Source of the DNA: Pseudomonas defluvii
GTDB taxonomy: Bacteria > Pseudomonadota > Gammaproteobacteria > Pseudomonadales > Pseudomonadaceae
Direction: 5' to 3'
Assembly (NCBI RefSeq): GCF_001695625.1
Contig: NZ_MBPN01000048.1
Location: forward strand, 1-37,376
Length of the DNA: 37,376 nt
Shown: piece by piece, positions 8,551 through 17,052 of the stretch
Numbering within the stretch: position 1 is the first letter of the stretch
Layout: each line of letters opens with the position of its first letter
Position numbers and translations under genes: made by a program
Notes under the pieces: generated by a model
Database searches by the model: none
What the model was told of the DNA's origin: nothing
What the model saw: only the letters and a program-made list of their open reading frames with translations

Positions 8551-9114
8551 ATGAGCACTCCAATCAAAGTCGTCGCCGTTTCCGGTGGCACGTTCCGCCC
8601 TTCGCGCACACTGGTTCTGACCCAGGCCATCCTGGCTGAACTGGCGCAACAACTGCCCATCGAGAGCAAGGTCATTGAACTGGGGGATATCGTCCGCCCA
8701 CTGGGTGGCGCACTCTCGCGTAAAGAGCTGCCGGAAACCGTAGAGCATGAGCTGCGCGCAATCGAGTCCGCCGACCTGCTGATCGTCGCGGCCCCCGTCT
8801 ACCGTGGCACCTACCCGGGCCAGTTCAAGCACCTGTTCGACCTGATTGGCCAGGATGCCTTGATTGATACGCCAGTACTGCTCGCCGCAACCGGTGGCAG
8901 TGAACGCCATGCGCTGGTCATCGACCACCAACTGCGCCCGCTGTTCAGCTTCTTCCAGTCGGTCACCCTGCCGATCGGGGTCTACGCCGCTGAAGCCGAT
9001 TTCAGCAACTACCAGATCACCAGCACGGCCCTGCAGGCTCGTATCCGCCTGGCCGGGGAAAAAGCTGCCGAGCAGCTCAACGGCCACCGCGCTGTTCTAC
9101 GTAAAATTGCCTGA
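8551..9114 (+). CDS. msuE: NADPH-dependent FMN reductase (MsuE/SsuE-type)
   Basis: This is a flavodoxin-like reductase (187 aa) that makes free FMNH2 for the two-component monooxygenases beside it. The phosphate-binding loop is visible at residues 10-18 (V-S-G-G-T-F-R-P-S-R-T), followed by the A-A-P-V-Y-R and A-T-G-G-S-E-R-H-A flavin-site segments typical of MsuE/SsuE. It is the first gene of a three-gene operon, with 9 bp to ssuD/msuD. A close paralogue of identical length is encoded at 18177-18740. Expression is predicted to be sigma-54 dependent and induced by sulfate limitation. Confidence 0.9.
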   Translation: MSTPIKVVAVSGGTFRPSRTLVLTQAILAELAQQLPIESKVIELGDIVRPLGGALSRKELPETVEHELRAIESADLLIVAAPVYRGTYPGQFKHLFDLIGQDALIDTPVLLAATGGSERHALVIDHQLRPLFSFFQSVTLPIGVYAAEADFSNYQITSTALQARIRLAGEKAAEQLNGHRAVLRKIA

Positions 9115-9123
9115 GGCGCCGAC

Positions 9124-10278
9124 ATGAATGTTTTCTGGTTTCTGCCCACCCACGGCGACGGTCATTTGCTGGGTACCAGTGAGGGCGCCCGCCCCGTCAC
9201 CCTGCCCTACCTCAAACAGGTGGCCCAGGCCGCCGACAGCCTCGGTTACTACGGCGTACTGATACCCACTGGACGCTCCTGCGAAGACTCCTGGGTGGTG
9301 GCCTCTGCCCTGGTACCGCTGACCGAACGCCTGCGTTACCTGGTAGCGATCCGCCCCGGGATCATTTCGCCGACGGTCTCTGCACGCATGGCCGCGACCC
9401 TTGATCGCTTGTCCGCAGGTCGCCTGTTGATCAACGTGGTAACCGGCGGTGACCCGGACGAAAACCGTGGAGATGGCCTGCATCTGAGCCACAGTGAACG
9501 CTATGAGGCCAGTGGCGAGTTCCTGCATATCTGGCGGCGTGTGCTGCAGGGCGAAGCCGTGAACTATGACGGCAAGCACCTGCAAGTACAAAACGCCAAG
9601 GCGCTCTACCCTCCCGTGCAAAAACCCTATCCACCGCTGTATTTCGGCGGTTCTTCCGATGCAGCCCACGAGCTGGCCGCCGAGCAGGTGGATGTCTACC
9701 TGACCTGGGGCGAGCCACCGGCGGCTGTCGCCGAAAAGATCGCCGATGTCCGTGCCCGCGCAGCCAAACACGGGCGCACCGTGAAGTTCGGCATTCGCTT
9801 GCATGTGATTGTCCGCGAGACCGCCGAACAAGCCTGGCAAGCCGCTGACAAGCTGATCGCCAACATCAGCGACGAAACCATTGCCGCCGCGCAGCAGTCC
9901 TTCTCACGTTTCGATTCTGAGGGGCAACGGCGCATGGCCGCTCTGCATGGTGGTCGACGTGACCAACTGGAGATCTATCCGAACCTCTGGGCGGGCGTCG
10001 GCCTGGTGCGTGGCGGTGCAGGCACGGCCCTGGTCGGTGACCCGCAACAAGTGGCCGGGCTGATCAAGGAATATGCCGACCTCGGCATCGAGAGCTTCAT
10101 CTTCTCCGGCTACCCGCACCTGGAAGAAGCCTATCGCTTTGCCGAACTGGTCTTTCCGCTGCTGCCGGAGCCCTATGCGAGCCTGGCAGGCCGCGGTGTC
10201 ACCAACCTCTCAGGCCCCTTTGGCGAAATGATCGCCAACGACGTGCTGCCCACCCAGGCAACCGCGCAACCAGCCTGA
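9124..10278 (+). CDS. ssuD: FMNH2-dependent alkanesulfonate/methanesulfonate monooxygenase (SsuD/MsuD)
   Basis: This is a bacterial luciferase-like TIM-barrel monooxygenase (384 aa). It cleaves the C-S bond of sulfonates to release sulfite and an aldehyde, using FMNH2 from MsuE. SsuD landmarks are clear: [11 protein letters not shown] at the N-terminus, GRSCEDSW at about 56-63, [13 protein letters not shown] near 107-119, the RLHVIVRET strand, [18 protein letters not shown], and the terminal [13 protein letters not shown]. The SD is GAGG. By sequence it reads as SsuD; by gene order (msuE, this gene, msuC-like) it sits where msuD does in msuEDC operons, so the natural substrate could be methanesulfonate or longer sulfonates. 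Confidence 0.88.
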   Translation: MNVFWFLPTHGDGHLLGTSEGARPVTLPYLKQVAQAADSLGYYGVLIPTGRSCEDSWVVASALVPLTERLRYLVAIRPGIISPTVSARMAATLDRLSAGRLLINVVTGGDPDENRGDGLHLSHSERYEASGEFLHIWRRVLQGEAVNYDGKHLQVQNAKALYPPVQKPYPPLYFGGSSDAAHELAAEQVDVYLTWGEPPAAVAEKIADVRARAAKHGRTVKFGIRLHVIVRETAEQAWQAADKLIANISDETIAAAQQSFSRFDSEGQRRMAALHGGRRDQLEIYPNLWAGVGLVRGGAGTALVGDPQQVAGLIKEYADLGIESFIFSGYPHLEEAYRFAELVFPLLPEPYASLAGRGVTNLSGPFGEMIANDVLPTQATAQPA

Positions 10279-10320
10279 TGGACGCGCCTCAAGCCCCCTA
10301 CTCCCCGATGAGGACAGCCT

Positions 10321-11508
10321 GTGACTGCTATTCATCAATCCGCACGCCTGACGCCACTGCAGATTGCCCAAGCGCTGGCCAGCACCTTCGCCGAAAGCGC
10401 CGCGGAACGTGACCGCCTCGGCGGCACACCGAAAGCCGAGCGCGATGCACTGCGCCAGAGCGGCTTGCTGGGCTTGATCATTCCGACGCAATACGGCGGC
10501 CTGGGCGCCAACTGGACAGAGACGCTGAACATCGTTCGCGAATTTGCCAAGGTCGACAGCTCGATCGCTCACGTCTTTGGCTTCCAGCACCTGATGCTGG
10601 CTACTGTGCGCTTGTTCTCCCGGCCAGACCAATGGCAACCGTGGTTCGAGCTGACAGCACGCAACAACTGGTTCTGGGGCAACGCCCTCAACCCGCTGGA
10701 TACCCGTACCGTCTCGAAAAAACTCGCCGGTTGGCGTGAGTTCTCGGGGCGTAAAAGCTTTTGCTCGGGCTCGGCCGACTCGGAAATGCTGATTGCCTCG
10801 GCGCTGGATGAGTCCACCCAGGGCAAACTGCTGATTGCCGCCATCCCAAGCGGGCGCACCGGCATCACCCTGCACGGAGACTGGGACAACATTGGTCAAC
10901 GGCAAACCGACAGTGGCAGTGCGACCTTTGAACGGGTACGGGTCGAGGAAAACGAGTTGCTGCTCGAACCCGGACCCTTGAGCACGCCCTTCGCCTGCCT
11001 GCGCCCGCTGATCGCGCAGCTCACCTTCGTCAACATGTTCCTTGGCATTGCCGAAGGCGCCTTCGTCGAAGCCCGCAACTACACCCTCAAGGAAACCCGC
11101 CCGTGGTTCAAGGCCAAGGTTGAACACGCCAACGAAGACCCTTACATCCTCGGCCACTACGGCGAGTTCTGGGTCGGCCTGGAAAGCGTGCGATTGCTCA
11201 CCGAACGGGCGAACGCGCTGCTTGATCAGGCCTGGCGCAAGGAGCATCAACTGCATAGCGAAGAACGCGGTGAACTGGCCGTCGCCATCGCAACCGCCAA
11301 GGTGGCAGCAACACGCATCGGCCTGGACCTGACCAGCCGCTTGTTTGAAGTGACCGGTGCCCGCTCCACCCACGCGGCCCTGCGCCTCGACCGCTACTGG
11401 CGCAACCTGCGCACACAGTCTCTGCATGATCCTGTGGACTACAAACTGCAAGAGCTGGGTGACTGGGCGCTGAATGCTCAACTGCCAACCCCGACGTTCT
11501 ACTCCTAG
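10321..11508 (+). CDS. msuC: Acyl-CoA-dehydrogenase-fold flavin monooxygenase (MsuC/SfnC/DszC-like)
   Basis: This 395-aa protein has the acyl-CoA dehydrogenase fold: an N-terminal helical domain (Y-G-G-L-G-A-N near 58-64), a middle beta domain, and a C-terminal four-helix bundle ending ...RYWRNLRTQSLHDPVDYK. The H-D-P end motif is typical of DszC/MsuC-like FMNH2-dependent oxygenases rather than true dehydrogenases. In P. aeruginosa MsuC oxidises methanesulfinate to methanesulfonate, the substrate of MsuD. The GTG start has GAGGA upstream. It is the last gene of the operon and is followed by a terminator hairpin. The exact substrate is inferred from the operon. Confidence 0.8.
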   Translation: MTAIHQSARLTPLQIAQALASTFAESAAERDRLGGTPKAERDALRQSGLLGLIIPTQYGGLGANWTETLNIVREFAKVDSSIAHVFGFQHLMLATVRLFSRPDQWQPWFELTARNNWFWGNALNPLDTRTVSKKLAGWREFSGRKSFCSGSADSEMLIASALDESTQGKLLIAAIPSGRTGITLHGDWDNIGQRQTDSGSATFERVRVEENELLLEPGPLSTPFACLRPLIAQLTFVNMFLGIAEGAFVEARNYTLKETRPWFKAKVEHANEDPYILGHYGEFWVGLESVRLLTERANALLDQAWRKEHQLHSEERGELAVAIATAKVAATRIGLDLTSRLFEVTGARSTHAALRLDRYWRNLRTQSLHDPVDYKLQELGDWALNAQLPTPTFYS

Positions 11509-11594
11509 GGTGGTGGCCTCGCGTCCTCGCAGCGGTTCATCAACGGCGACCCGGTTGTTGCCCCAGACAACACCGGGACAACGCTATCGGGACA

Positions 11595-11620
11595 ACACCG
11601 GGGCCCATGTGCCCCGGTGT
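11595..11620. terminator. Bidirectional terminator hairpin between msuC and the ABC binding-protein gene
   Basis: Perfect 10-bp arms (ACACCGGGGC and complement) with a 6-nt loop lie between two converging operons, 10 bp from the - strand stop codon. No strong T run follows on either strand. Confidence 0.6.
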
Positions 11621-11630
11621 CGATGCAGCA

Positions 11631-12956
11631 TCAGGAGTCTTTGCTGCAGTCGCGCGGGGTGATGCCTTTCTCCTTCGCGTACTTTTGTGCAGAAGCTTCG
11701 ATGATTGGCCGCAGCAGTGCGCGGTCGGCCTGCACCCAATCGCTGATCAGGTTCCACTTCTCCCCATCCCACTGCTGGAAGCGCACGGCACCGCCGCCCT
11801 CATGGTCGGAGCAGGACAGTTGCAGGGGTTGCACCAGGCCTAGCGCGCCCAGTTCCTTGAGCCGCGCCTCATCCAGCTTCAGGTGCTCAAAGCCCCAGCG
11901 CACCTGCTCACCACTCAATGGTTTGTGGCCGTACTTTTCCTGCGCCAGGCGTACCGCCTCGACGTTGAGAATGCCGTTCACCACACCCAGGTTGTAGTAG
12001 ACAGTACCGAAACGCTTTGGATCGGCGAGGTCGCCATGACCGGCATCGATAACGTCCTTCTTGATCCCTTGCGTCACCGGGAACGTGGTCCCGGACGGGT
12101 GCGTGGTAATCGAGATGAAGCCCTTGGCTGCAGCCCCTGCCGGTGCGGCGTCTTCCTCGGAGTTACTCCAGATGTTGCCGATGATTCGGTCCGCCGGGAA
12201 GCCGACCTTCTGCGCGCTCTTCAAGGCAACTGGGTTCATGACACCCCAGCCTCGCAGAATGACCCAGTCCGGCTTGGCGCGACGGATGTTCAGCCACTGC
12301 GATTGCTGTTCGTTGCCAGGGTGCGGCACTTCCAGCAAGGTCAGGGTAAAGCCATACTTGTCGGCCAACGCCTGCAGCACCTCATTGGTCTCCTTGCCAT
12401 AGGGTGAACCATGGTAGAGCGTGACGATCTTCTTGCCACTCAACGTGTCCAGGCCACCCGACTGCTGGCCGATGTAGTTGATGATCGCCGACACTTCGGA
12501 ATACGGGTTCAGTTGCAACGGGAAGGCATAGGGGAACACGCTGCCATCGGTAGAGTCCGTGCGCCCGTGGTTGATGGTGATCAAGGGCAATTTGTCTGCC
12601 GTCGAGCGGTCCAGGGTGGCGTAGGCAATGCCTACCGAGAGCGGGTTGGTCGCAGCGGCCGGCGCCCCGTTCAAACCGTTCTTCAGGCGTTCGTAGCACT
12701 CAACGCCTTTCTCCACCACGTACTCGGTTTCGCACTCGCTCCAGGTCAACTTGACGCCATTGACCCCACCATTGGCGTTGACGTACTTGAGGTAATCGAT
12801 AAACCCGCCAAAGAACCCGGTACCGCCTGCCGCGTAAGGGCCAACACGGTAGCTTTGCAGCGGGAAGTACTGCTCGCCATCGGCCTTGGCGATGAAGGCA
12901 GTGGCACTCAAGCTCACGGCCAGCGCGAGGCTGCTGAGCAAAGATCGTTTGAACAT
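11631..12956 (-). CDS. Branched-chain-type ABC transporter substrate-binding protein
   Basis: This is a periplasmic binding protein of the LivJ/LivK class (441 aa). It has a clear Sec signal peptide: MFKRS, a hydrophobic core, and an A-K-A cleavage site near residue 25. The mature domain carries the two-lobe type I fold pattern (ANGGVNGVKL, LPLITINHGRTDSTDG, KIVTLYHGSPYGKE). It is the last gene of the seven-gene operon headed by a second FMN reductase and sfnG. The importer therefore likely takes up an organosulfur compound or a by-product of its cleavage rather than leucine. The SD is AAGGAA. Confidence 0.85.
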   Translation of the reverse strand: MFKRSLLSSLALAVSLSATAFIAKADGEQYFPLQSYRVGPYAAGGTGFFGGFIDYLKYVNANGGVNGVKLTWSECETEYVVEKGVECYERLKNGLNGAPAAATNPLSVGIAYATLDRSTADKLPLITINHGRTDSTDGSVFPYAFPLQLNPYSEVSAIINYIGQQSGGLDTLSGKKIVTLYHGSPYGKETNEVLQALADKYGFTLTLLEVPHPGNEQQSQWLNIRRAKPDWVILRGWGVMNPVALKSAQKVGFPADRIIGNIWSNSEEDAAPAGAAAKGFISITTHPSGTTFPVTQGIKKDVIDAGHGDLADPKRFGTVYYNLGVVNGILNVEAVRLAQEKYGHKPLSGEQVRWGFEHLKLDEARLKELGALGLVQPLQLSCSDHEGGGAVRFQQWDGEKWNLISDWVQADRALLRPIIEASAQKYAKEKGITPRDCSKDS

Positions 12957-13040
12957 CGCGTGTTTCCTTGTCGAATCGTTGAGCTATGGCTTGCGCCTGA
13001 AGGGTGAACTGCGGAGCACGCTCCGCCTGCAGGGATTCGC

Positions 13041-14108
13041 TCAGTAGCGCAGCGGCCATCGCCGTGCGCGCTCGCGAAAGCGTTGCCAGAGGCGCGCCAG
13101 CCCCTCTGGTTCCTTGATCAGGAAAAGGATGATCAGTGCGCCGAACACCATCTTTTGCAGGTTCTCGACCTGCCCGGCATCGATCAGGCCCGCAGGCAAC
13201 AGCCCGGCCAGGTTCGAGAGCAGGATCGGGAACAGCACGATGAACGCTGCACCGAGGAAGTTGCCGAGCAAGCTGCCCAGGCCACCGATAATGATGATGA
13301 ACAACACCTGGAATGAGCGGTTCAGGTCGAAGCCATGCGGCTCTACCGTACCCAGGTAGGTGAAGGCCCACAGTGCGCCGGCAATGCCGAGGAAAAAGCC
13401 GCTGATGGCAAAGGCCAGCAGCTTGGTCTTGAGCAGCGGAATACCGATGACTGCAGCGGCAGTGTCCATGTCGCGCACCGCCATCCAGTTACGCCCCAAC
13501 TCACTGCGCACCAGGTTTTTGCCCAGCCAGAACAGCACCACGACCACCCCAAGCGTGAACAGGTAACGGCCCGCCGGCGAACTGAAATCGACCCCCATGA
13601 GGTGTAGCGGCGGCGCACTGATCACCCCAGAGGCGCTGTCATTGGAAAACCAGCTGAACTTGGTCAACGCCCATTGCACGAAAAACTGCGCAGCCAGGGT
13701 GGACACCAGCAAGTAGAAGCCTTTGATGCGAAGGCTGGGCAAACCGAACAGCAACGCCGTCAGGGCCGCACAAACGCCGCCCAGCACAAGGCTCAGCAGT
13801 AGCGGCAAACCCGGTACTCGCAGTTCGATGTTGTAGGTAGCAAAGGCCCCTACCGCCATGAAGGCCGCCGAACCGAGGGAGAGTTGCCCGGCATAGCCCG
13901 TCAGCAAATTCAGCCCAAGCCCGGCCAGCGACAACACCAGAAAAGGAATCAGGATGGCACTGAACCAGTAGTCATTGCCCAGGTAAGGCACCGCCACAAA
14001 GGCAAACAGCAGCAGCGCCAGCAATGCGTGGCGATCCTGACGCAAGCGGAACACTCGACGATCCTGGGCGTAACGGGTACTGAACTGACCGGCTTCGTTG
14101 TACAACAT
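13041..14108 (-). CDS. Branched-chain-type ABC transporter permease (LivM-like)
   Basis: This is an inner-membrane subunit with about 8-10 hydrophobic segments, 355 aa from the ATG at 14108. That start has AGGGAGAG directly upstream and lies 11 bp after the LivH stop; an upstream TTG extension would bury the SD. The LivM family motif NLLTGYAGQLSLGSAAFMAVGA is recognisable in its core residues near positions 70-90. The C-terminus (ILFLIKEPEGLARLW) is typical. It pairs with the LivH-like permease encoded just before it. Confidence 0.87.
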   Translation of the reverse strand: MLYNEAGQFSTRYAQDRRVFRLRQDRHALLALLLFAFVAVPYLGNDYWFSAILIPFLVLSLAGLGLNLLTGYAGQLSLGSAAFMAVGAFATYNIELRVPGLPLLLSLVLGGVCAALTALLFGLPSLRIKGFYLLVSTLAAQFFVQWALTKFSWFSNDSASGVISAPPLHLMGVDFSSPAGRYLFTLGVVVVLFWLGKNLVRSELGRNWMAVRDMDTAAAVIGIPLLKTKLLAFAISGFFLGIAGALWAFTYLGTVEPHGFDLNRSFQVLFIIIIGGLGSLLGNFLGAAFIVLFPILLSNLAGLLPAGLIDAGQVENLQKMVFGALIILFLIKEPEGLARLWQRFRERARRWPLRY

Positions 14109-14119
14109 GGCACTCTCCC

Positions 14120-15001
14120 TCAAACCCGCTCAATGGCACGTTCGCCAAACAATCCGGCTGGACGCACCAGCAAAAACAGCAACGCCAGGACATAGGGGAA
14201 CCAGTTCTCGATCCCCCCGCCCACGAACGGCCCGAGGTAGACCTCCGCAAGTTTCTCGCTTGCGCCGATGATCAAGCCGCCGACAATCGCCCCACTGATC
14301 GAGGTGAACCCGCCAATGATCAGTACCGGCAAGGCCTTGAGCACGATGAGCGAAAGGGAGAACTGCACGCCCAGGCGAGCGCCCCAGAGCAGCCCGGCGA
14401 CCAGGCCGACAAACCCTGCCACGGCCCACACCACGGCCCAGATGTGCTGCAAGCGAATGCCCACGGCCAAGGCTGCGACGGGATCGTCGGCCACGGCCCG
14501 CAACGACAGGCCAATACGGGTCTTGCTGAACAGCAATGACAGCACCAGTACCAGCAGCGCTGCCGTGGCTGCCGCAAACAGGTCGAACGAAGACAGCAAC
14601 ATGCCGCCCAACGCCAACGGCTCATCACTGATGCCCAGGTCAAGGCCGTGCACCTGCGCGCCCCACAGCGCCTGGGCAAAACCTTCGATCATGTACGACA
14701 GGCCGAGCGTGGCCATGAACAGGGTGATCGGTGAGCGGTTGACCAACGGCCGCAGCACCACCCGCTCAACCGCCAGGGCCAACAGCACCATCGCCGCCAG
14801 GGTCACCACAAACGCCAACCAGAACGGCAACCCGCGCTCCAGCAAACTGACAAAGGTCAGCGCGGAGAACAGCACCATCGCGCCCTGAGCGAAATTGAAC
14901 ACGCCGGAGGCCTTGTAGATCAGCACAAACCCGATGGCCACCAGGGCATACATCACCCCGGCCAGCAAACCGCCGATCAGTACTTCAAAGAAAAAATCCA
15001 T
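14120..15001 (-). CDS. Branched-chain-type ABC transporter permease (LivH-like)
   Basis: This inner-membrane subunit is 293 aa from the ATG at 15001 (MDFFFEVLIGGLLAGVMYAL), with AGGA upstream. The N-terminal GGLLAGVMYALVAIGFVLIYK and N-F-A-Q-G-A segments are hallmarks of LivH. A longer open frame continues upstream into the LivG gene but shows no family similarity. There are 70 bp between the LivG stop and this start, the largest gap inside the transporter genes. Confidence 0.87.
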   Translation of the reverse strand: MDFFFEVLIGGLLAGVMYALVAIGFVLIYKASGVFNFAQGAMVLFSALTFVSLLERGLPFWLAFVVTLAAMVLLALAVERVVLRPLVNRSPITLFMATLGLSYMIEGFAQALWGAQVHGLDLGISDEPLALGGMLLSSFDLFAAATAALLVLVLSLLFSKTRIGLSLRAVADDPVAALAVGIRLQHIWAVVWAVAGFVGLVAGLLWGARLGVQFSLSLIVLKALPVLIIGGFTSISGAIVGGLIIGASEKLAEVYLGPFVGGGIENWFPYVLALLFLLVRPAGLFGERAIERV

Positions 15002-15071
15002 GTCGTTTCCTGCTTTTCGGGCAATACGAAGCCAACCGCCCAACGCAGGACGGCAAACACGTAAACGCGCG

Positions 15072-15863
15072 TTAGTGTCGGGTACCGAGGTAAGCAGCAA
15101 TGACCTCAGGGTCTTGCCGGACCTGATCCGGCGGGCCATCGCCAATCTTGCGGCCGTAGTCCAGCACCACCACATGGTGCGAAATGCCCATGACCACGCC
15201 GATGTCGTGCTCGATCAAGACCACGGTGGTACCGAATTCGCGGTTGATGTCGACGATGAAACGGCTCATCTGCGCCTTCTCTTCGGCATTCATTCCGGCC
15301 ATTGGCTCATCCAGCAACAGCAAGGTAGGTTCCGCGGCCAAGGCACGGGCCAACTCAACCCGCTTTTGCAAACCGTAGGGCAAGGTGCCGACAATCGCAT
15401 CACGCCACGGCTGGATCTGCAGAAACGCAATGACCCGTTCTGCCGCAGCGCGCTGAAGGTCATCTTCAGCCGCGACTCGCCCCACCCGCAGCACTTGCTC
15501 CAACCAAGTGCTACGCCGTTTCAGGTTGCGCCCGGTCAGGACGTTGTCGAGTACCGTCATGCCCTTGAACAGCGCGATGTTCTGAAAGGTCCGGGCGATA
15601 CCGCGTTGCGCCGCGTCGTGAGGACGCATGCGGCGCCGCACCTGGCCGGCAAAATGAATGTGACCTTCCTGTGCCTGGTACACACCGTTGATCACATTCA
15701 ACAACGAACTCTTGCCGGCACCGTTAGGCCCGATCAAGGCGCAGATCTCACCGGGCGCGACCGAAAAGCTGATGCCGGTAACCGCCTTGACGCCCTTGAA
15801 GGACAGGGAAATATTGTCCAGCGCCAGTAGCGGCGCCGGAACAGCAGAGTGGCTTGTGGACAT
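15072..15863 (-). CDS. Branched-chain-type ABC transporter ATP-binding protein (LivG-like)
   Basis: The ATPase is 263 aa, with Walker A GPNGAGKS (45-52), Walker B LLLLDEP (181-187) and the switch histidine in IEHD (H219). The signature is L-P-Y-G-L-Q-K-R (161-168), a variant of the family's L-S-Y-G-x-Q-R, so Ser is replaced by Pro. LivG-type spacing, including the extra insert around RNLKRRSTW, is present. No LivF partner gene exists in the operon or elsewhere in the window; where a second ATPase might be expected lies the AMP-binding-like gene. The SD is AGGAG. Confidence 0.88.
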   Translation of the reverse strand: MSTSHSAVPAPLLALDNISLSFKGVKAVTGISFSVAPGEICALIGPNGAGKSSLLNVINGVYQAQEGHIHFAGQVRRRMRPHDAAQRGIARTFQNIALFKGMTVLDNVLTGRNLKRRSTWLEQVLRVGRVAAEDDLQRAAAERVIAFLQIQPWRDAIVGTLPYGLQKRVELARALAAEPTLLLLDEPMAGMNAEEKAQMSRFIVDINREFGTTVVLIEHDIGVVMGISHHVVVLDYGRKIGDGPPDQVRQDPEVIAAYLGTRH

Positions 15864-15878
15864 CGTTCGCTCTCCTCA

Positions 15879-17039
15879 TCAAGCCAATTGTGGATGGTCG
15901 TCAATCCAACCACTGATACGGCTGGCAGGCTCACTCGGCGCCACCTGCCAACGTGCTGGGTCTGGCCAGGCACGCACACGAATGTCCAGCGCGGCAAAAA
16001 AGGCCTGCGCTGGTTCTGCCAACGGCTCCCCGACCAACAACGGTGCCTGTATGCGGCTGAAGCCAAGGATGTCGCGCAGCGCACGCCGCACCAGCCAGTA
16101 ACCGAGCACACGCCTGAGTACGCCCGGATGCGCCGCCAGCGCCCAATCCACCAGCCGCCGCTGCCAGGAGCCCTCCTCAGGCAGGCGTGCCAGCACCTCC
16201 TGGTACAAGCGGCCATAAGTCTCCCGGGTCCCGGCCACCAAGGTTGGCCCCAGCTCACGGCGATCGCGGTCACGGGTGTGCAGGCTCTCGGGGAAATTCA
16301 GACGAAACCCGGCAATCAGCCACGGCGCCAGCAAGTAGCGCGCCTGACCACTGGCGGCAAAGGCCCGCGCGGCCAGTGCTTCCTCGCCCGAGCCAAGGTG
16401 TTCGAGCTGCACCAGACGCGCCCCTTCGCGCACCAGCTCTGCATGGCTGATGCGCTGCAATTCGATGTGCTGGCCCTCATGCAAACGGTAGAAGATGAAG
16501 GCGCTGCGCTCCGTGCGCGCCTTCAGCTTGAGCGCCGGGTCGGCCGCCCGTGCCACAAGCACGGCATAATCGAGCGCTGTTTCTGCATGCTCGGCGGCCA
16601 AGCCTCGACCATCGGCATAAAACAGCAGAGCAGCATTCAGATTCGCCGCACCGACCTGCGCCAATTCTTCAACGCCTTCAGCAAAGAAGTAACCAGGGTT
16701 CAGCTCACGCAACAACTCAACCTGAGCAGCACCGCCCTGCAACGGATCGAACAACACCGCAACACCGCCCAACCATTGCGCAGCGAGTGCCGCGATCAGG
16801 GCTTCCGGGCGTGGACGGCTCAACACCACGAGGGTGTTCGCCTCGGTAAAACCACGCAGTTGAAGCGCCGAGGCCAAGCGACGGACTTCATCCGCCAACT
16901 GCTGCCAAGTACGCACCTGCCAGACACCCAGATGCTTGTGCCGCAGGGCCAGACGTGTACCGTGGTCAGCCGCCTGTCGCTGCAACCATTCAGGCAAGGT
17001 GCCAGGGGCATCAGGGCTGTGCTGCGCAAACTGAACCAT
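15879..17039 (-). CDS. Degenerate, truncated AMP-binding (acyl-CoA-synthetase-like) protein, predicted non-catalytic
   Basis: The frame is intact (386 aa) with ATG at 17039 and SD GGGAG. Residues 15-125 resemble the start of adenylate-forming ligases (LPEWLQRQA..., a TWQQLADEV helix, GVAVLFDPL). Residues 245-280 resemble the FPESLDT...PRVWEKLY region of long-chain acyl-CoA ligases. However, the phosphate-binding T-S-G-T-T-G-x-P-K-G loop is absent (residues 182-195 read IFYRLHEGQHIELQ), and the protein ends where the G-Y-G-x-T-E motif and C-terminal lid domain should begin. Full AMP-binding ligases often sit in branched-chain-type ABC operons. This one looks like a maintained pseudoenzyme, or a decaying gene without frameshifts. 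Confidence 0.7.
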   Translation of the reverse strand: MVQFAQHSPDAPGTLPEWLQRQAADHGTRLALRHKHLGVWQVRTWQQLADEVRRLASALQLRGFTEANTLVVLSRPRPEALIAALAAQWLGGVAVLFDPLQGGAAQVELLRELNPGYFFAEGVEELAQVGAANLNAALLFYADGRGLAAEHAETALDYAVLVARAADPALKLKARTERSAFIFYRLHEGQHIELQRISHAELVREGARLVQLEHLGSGEEALAARAFAASGQARYLLAPWLIAGFRLNFPESLHTRDRDRRELGPTLVAGTRETYGRLYQEVLARLPEEGSWQRRLVDWALAAHPGVLRRVLGYWLVRRALRDILGFSRIQAPLLVGEPLAEPAQAFFAALDIRVRAWPDPARWQVAPSEPASRISGWIDDHPQLA

Positions 17040-17052
17040 AATGACTCCCGCT

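Noticed and set aside
8283..8675. Open frame of 130 codons on the - strand upstream of trkH.
   Set aside because: It overlaps the msuE start, the sigma-54 promoter and the dyads, and the peptide has no family features.
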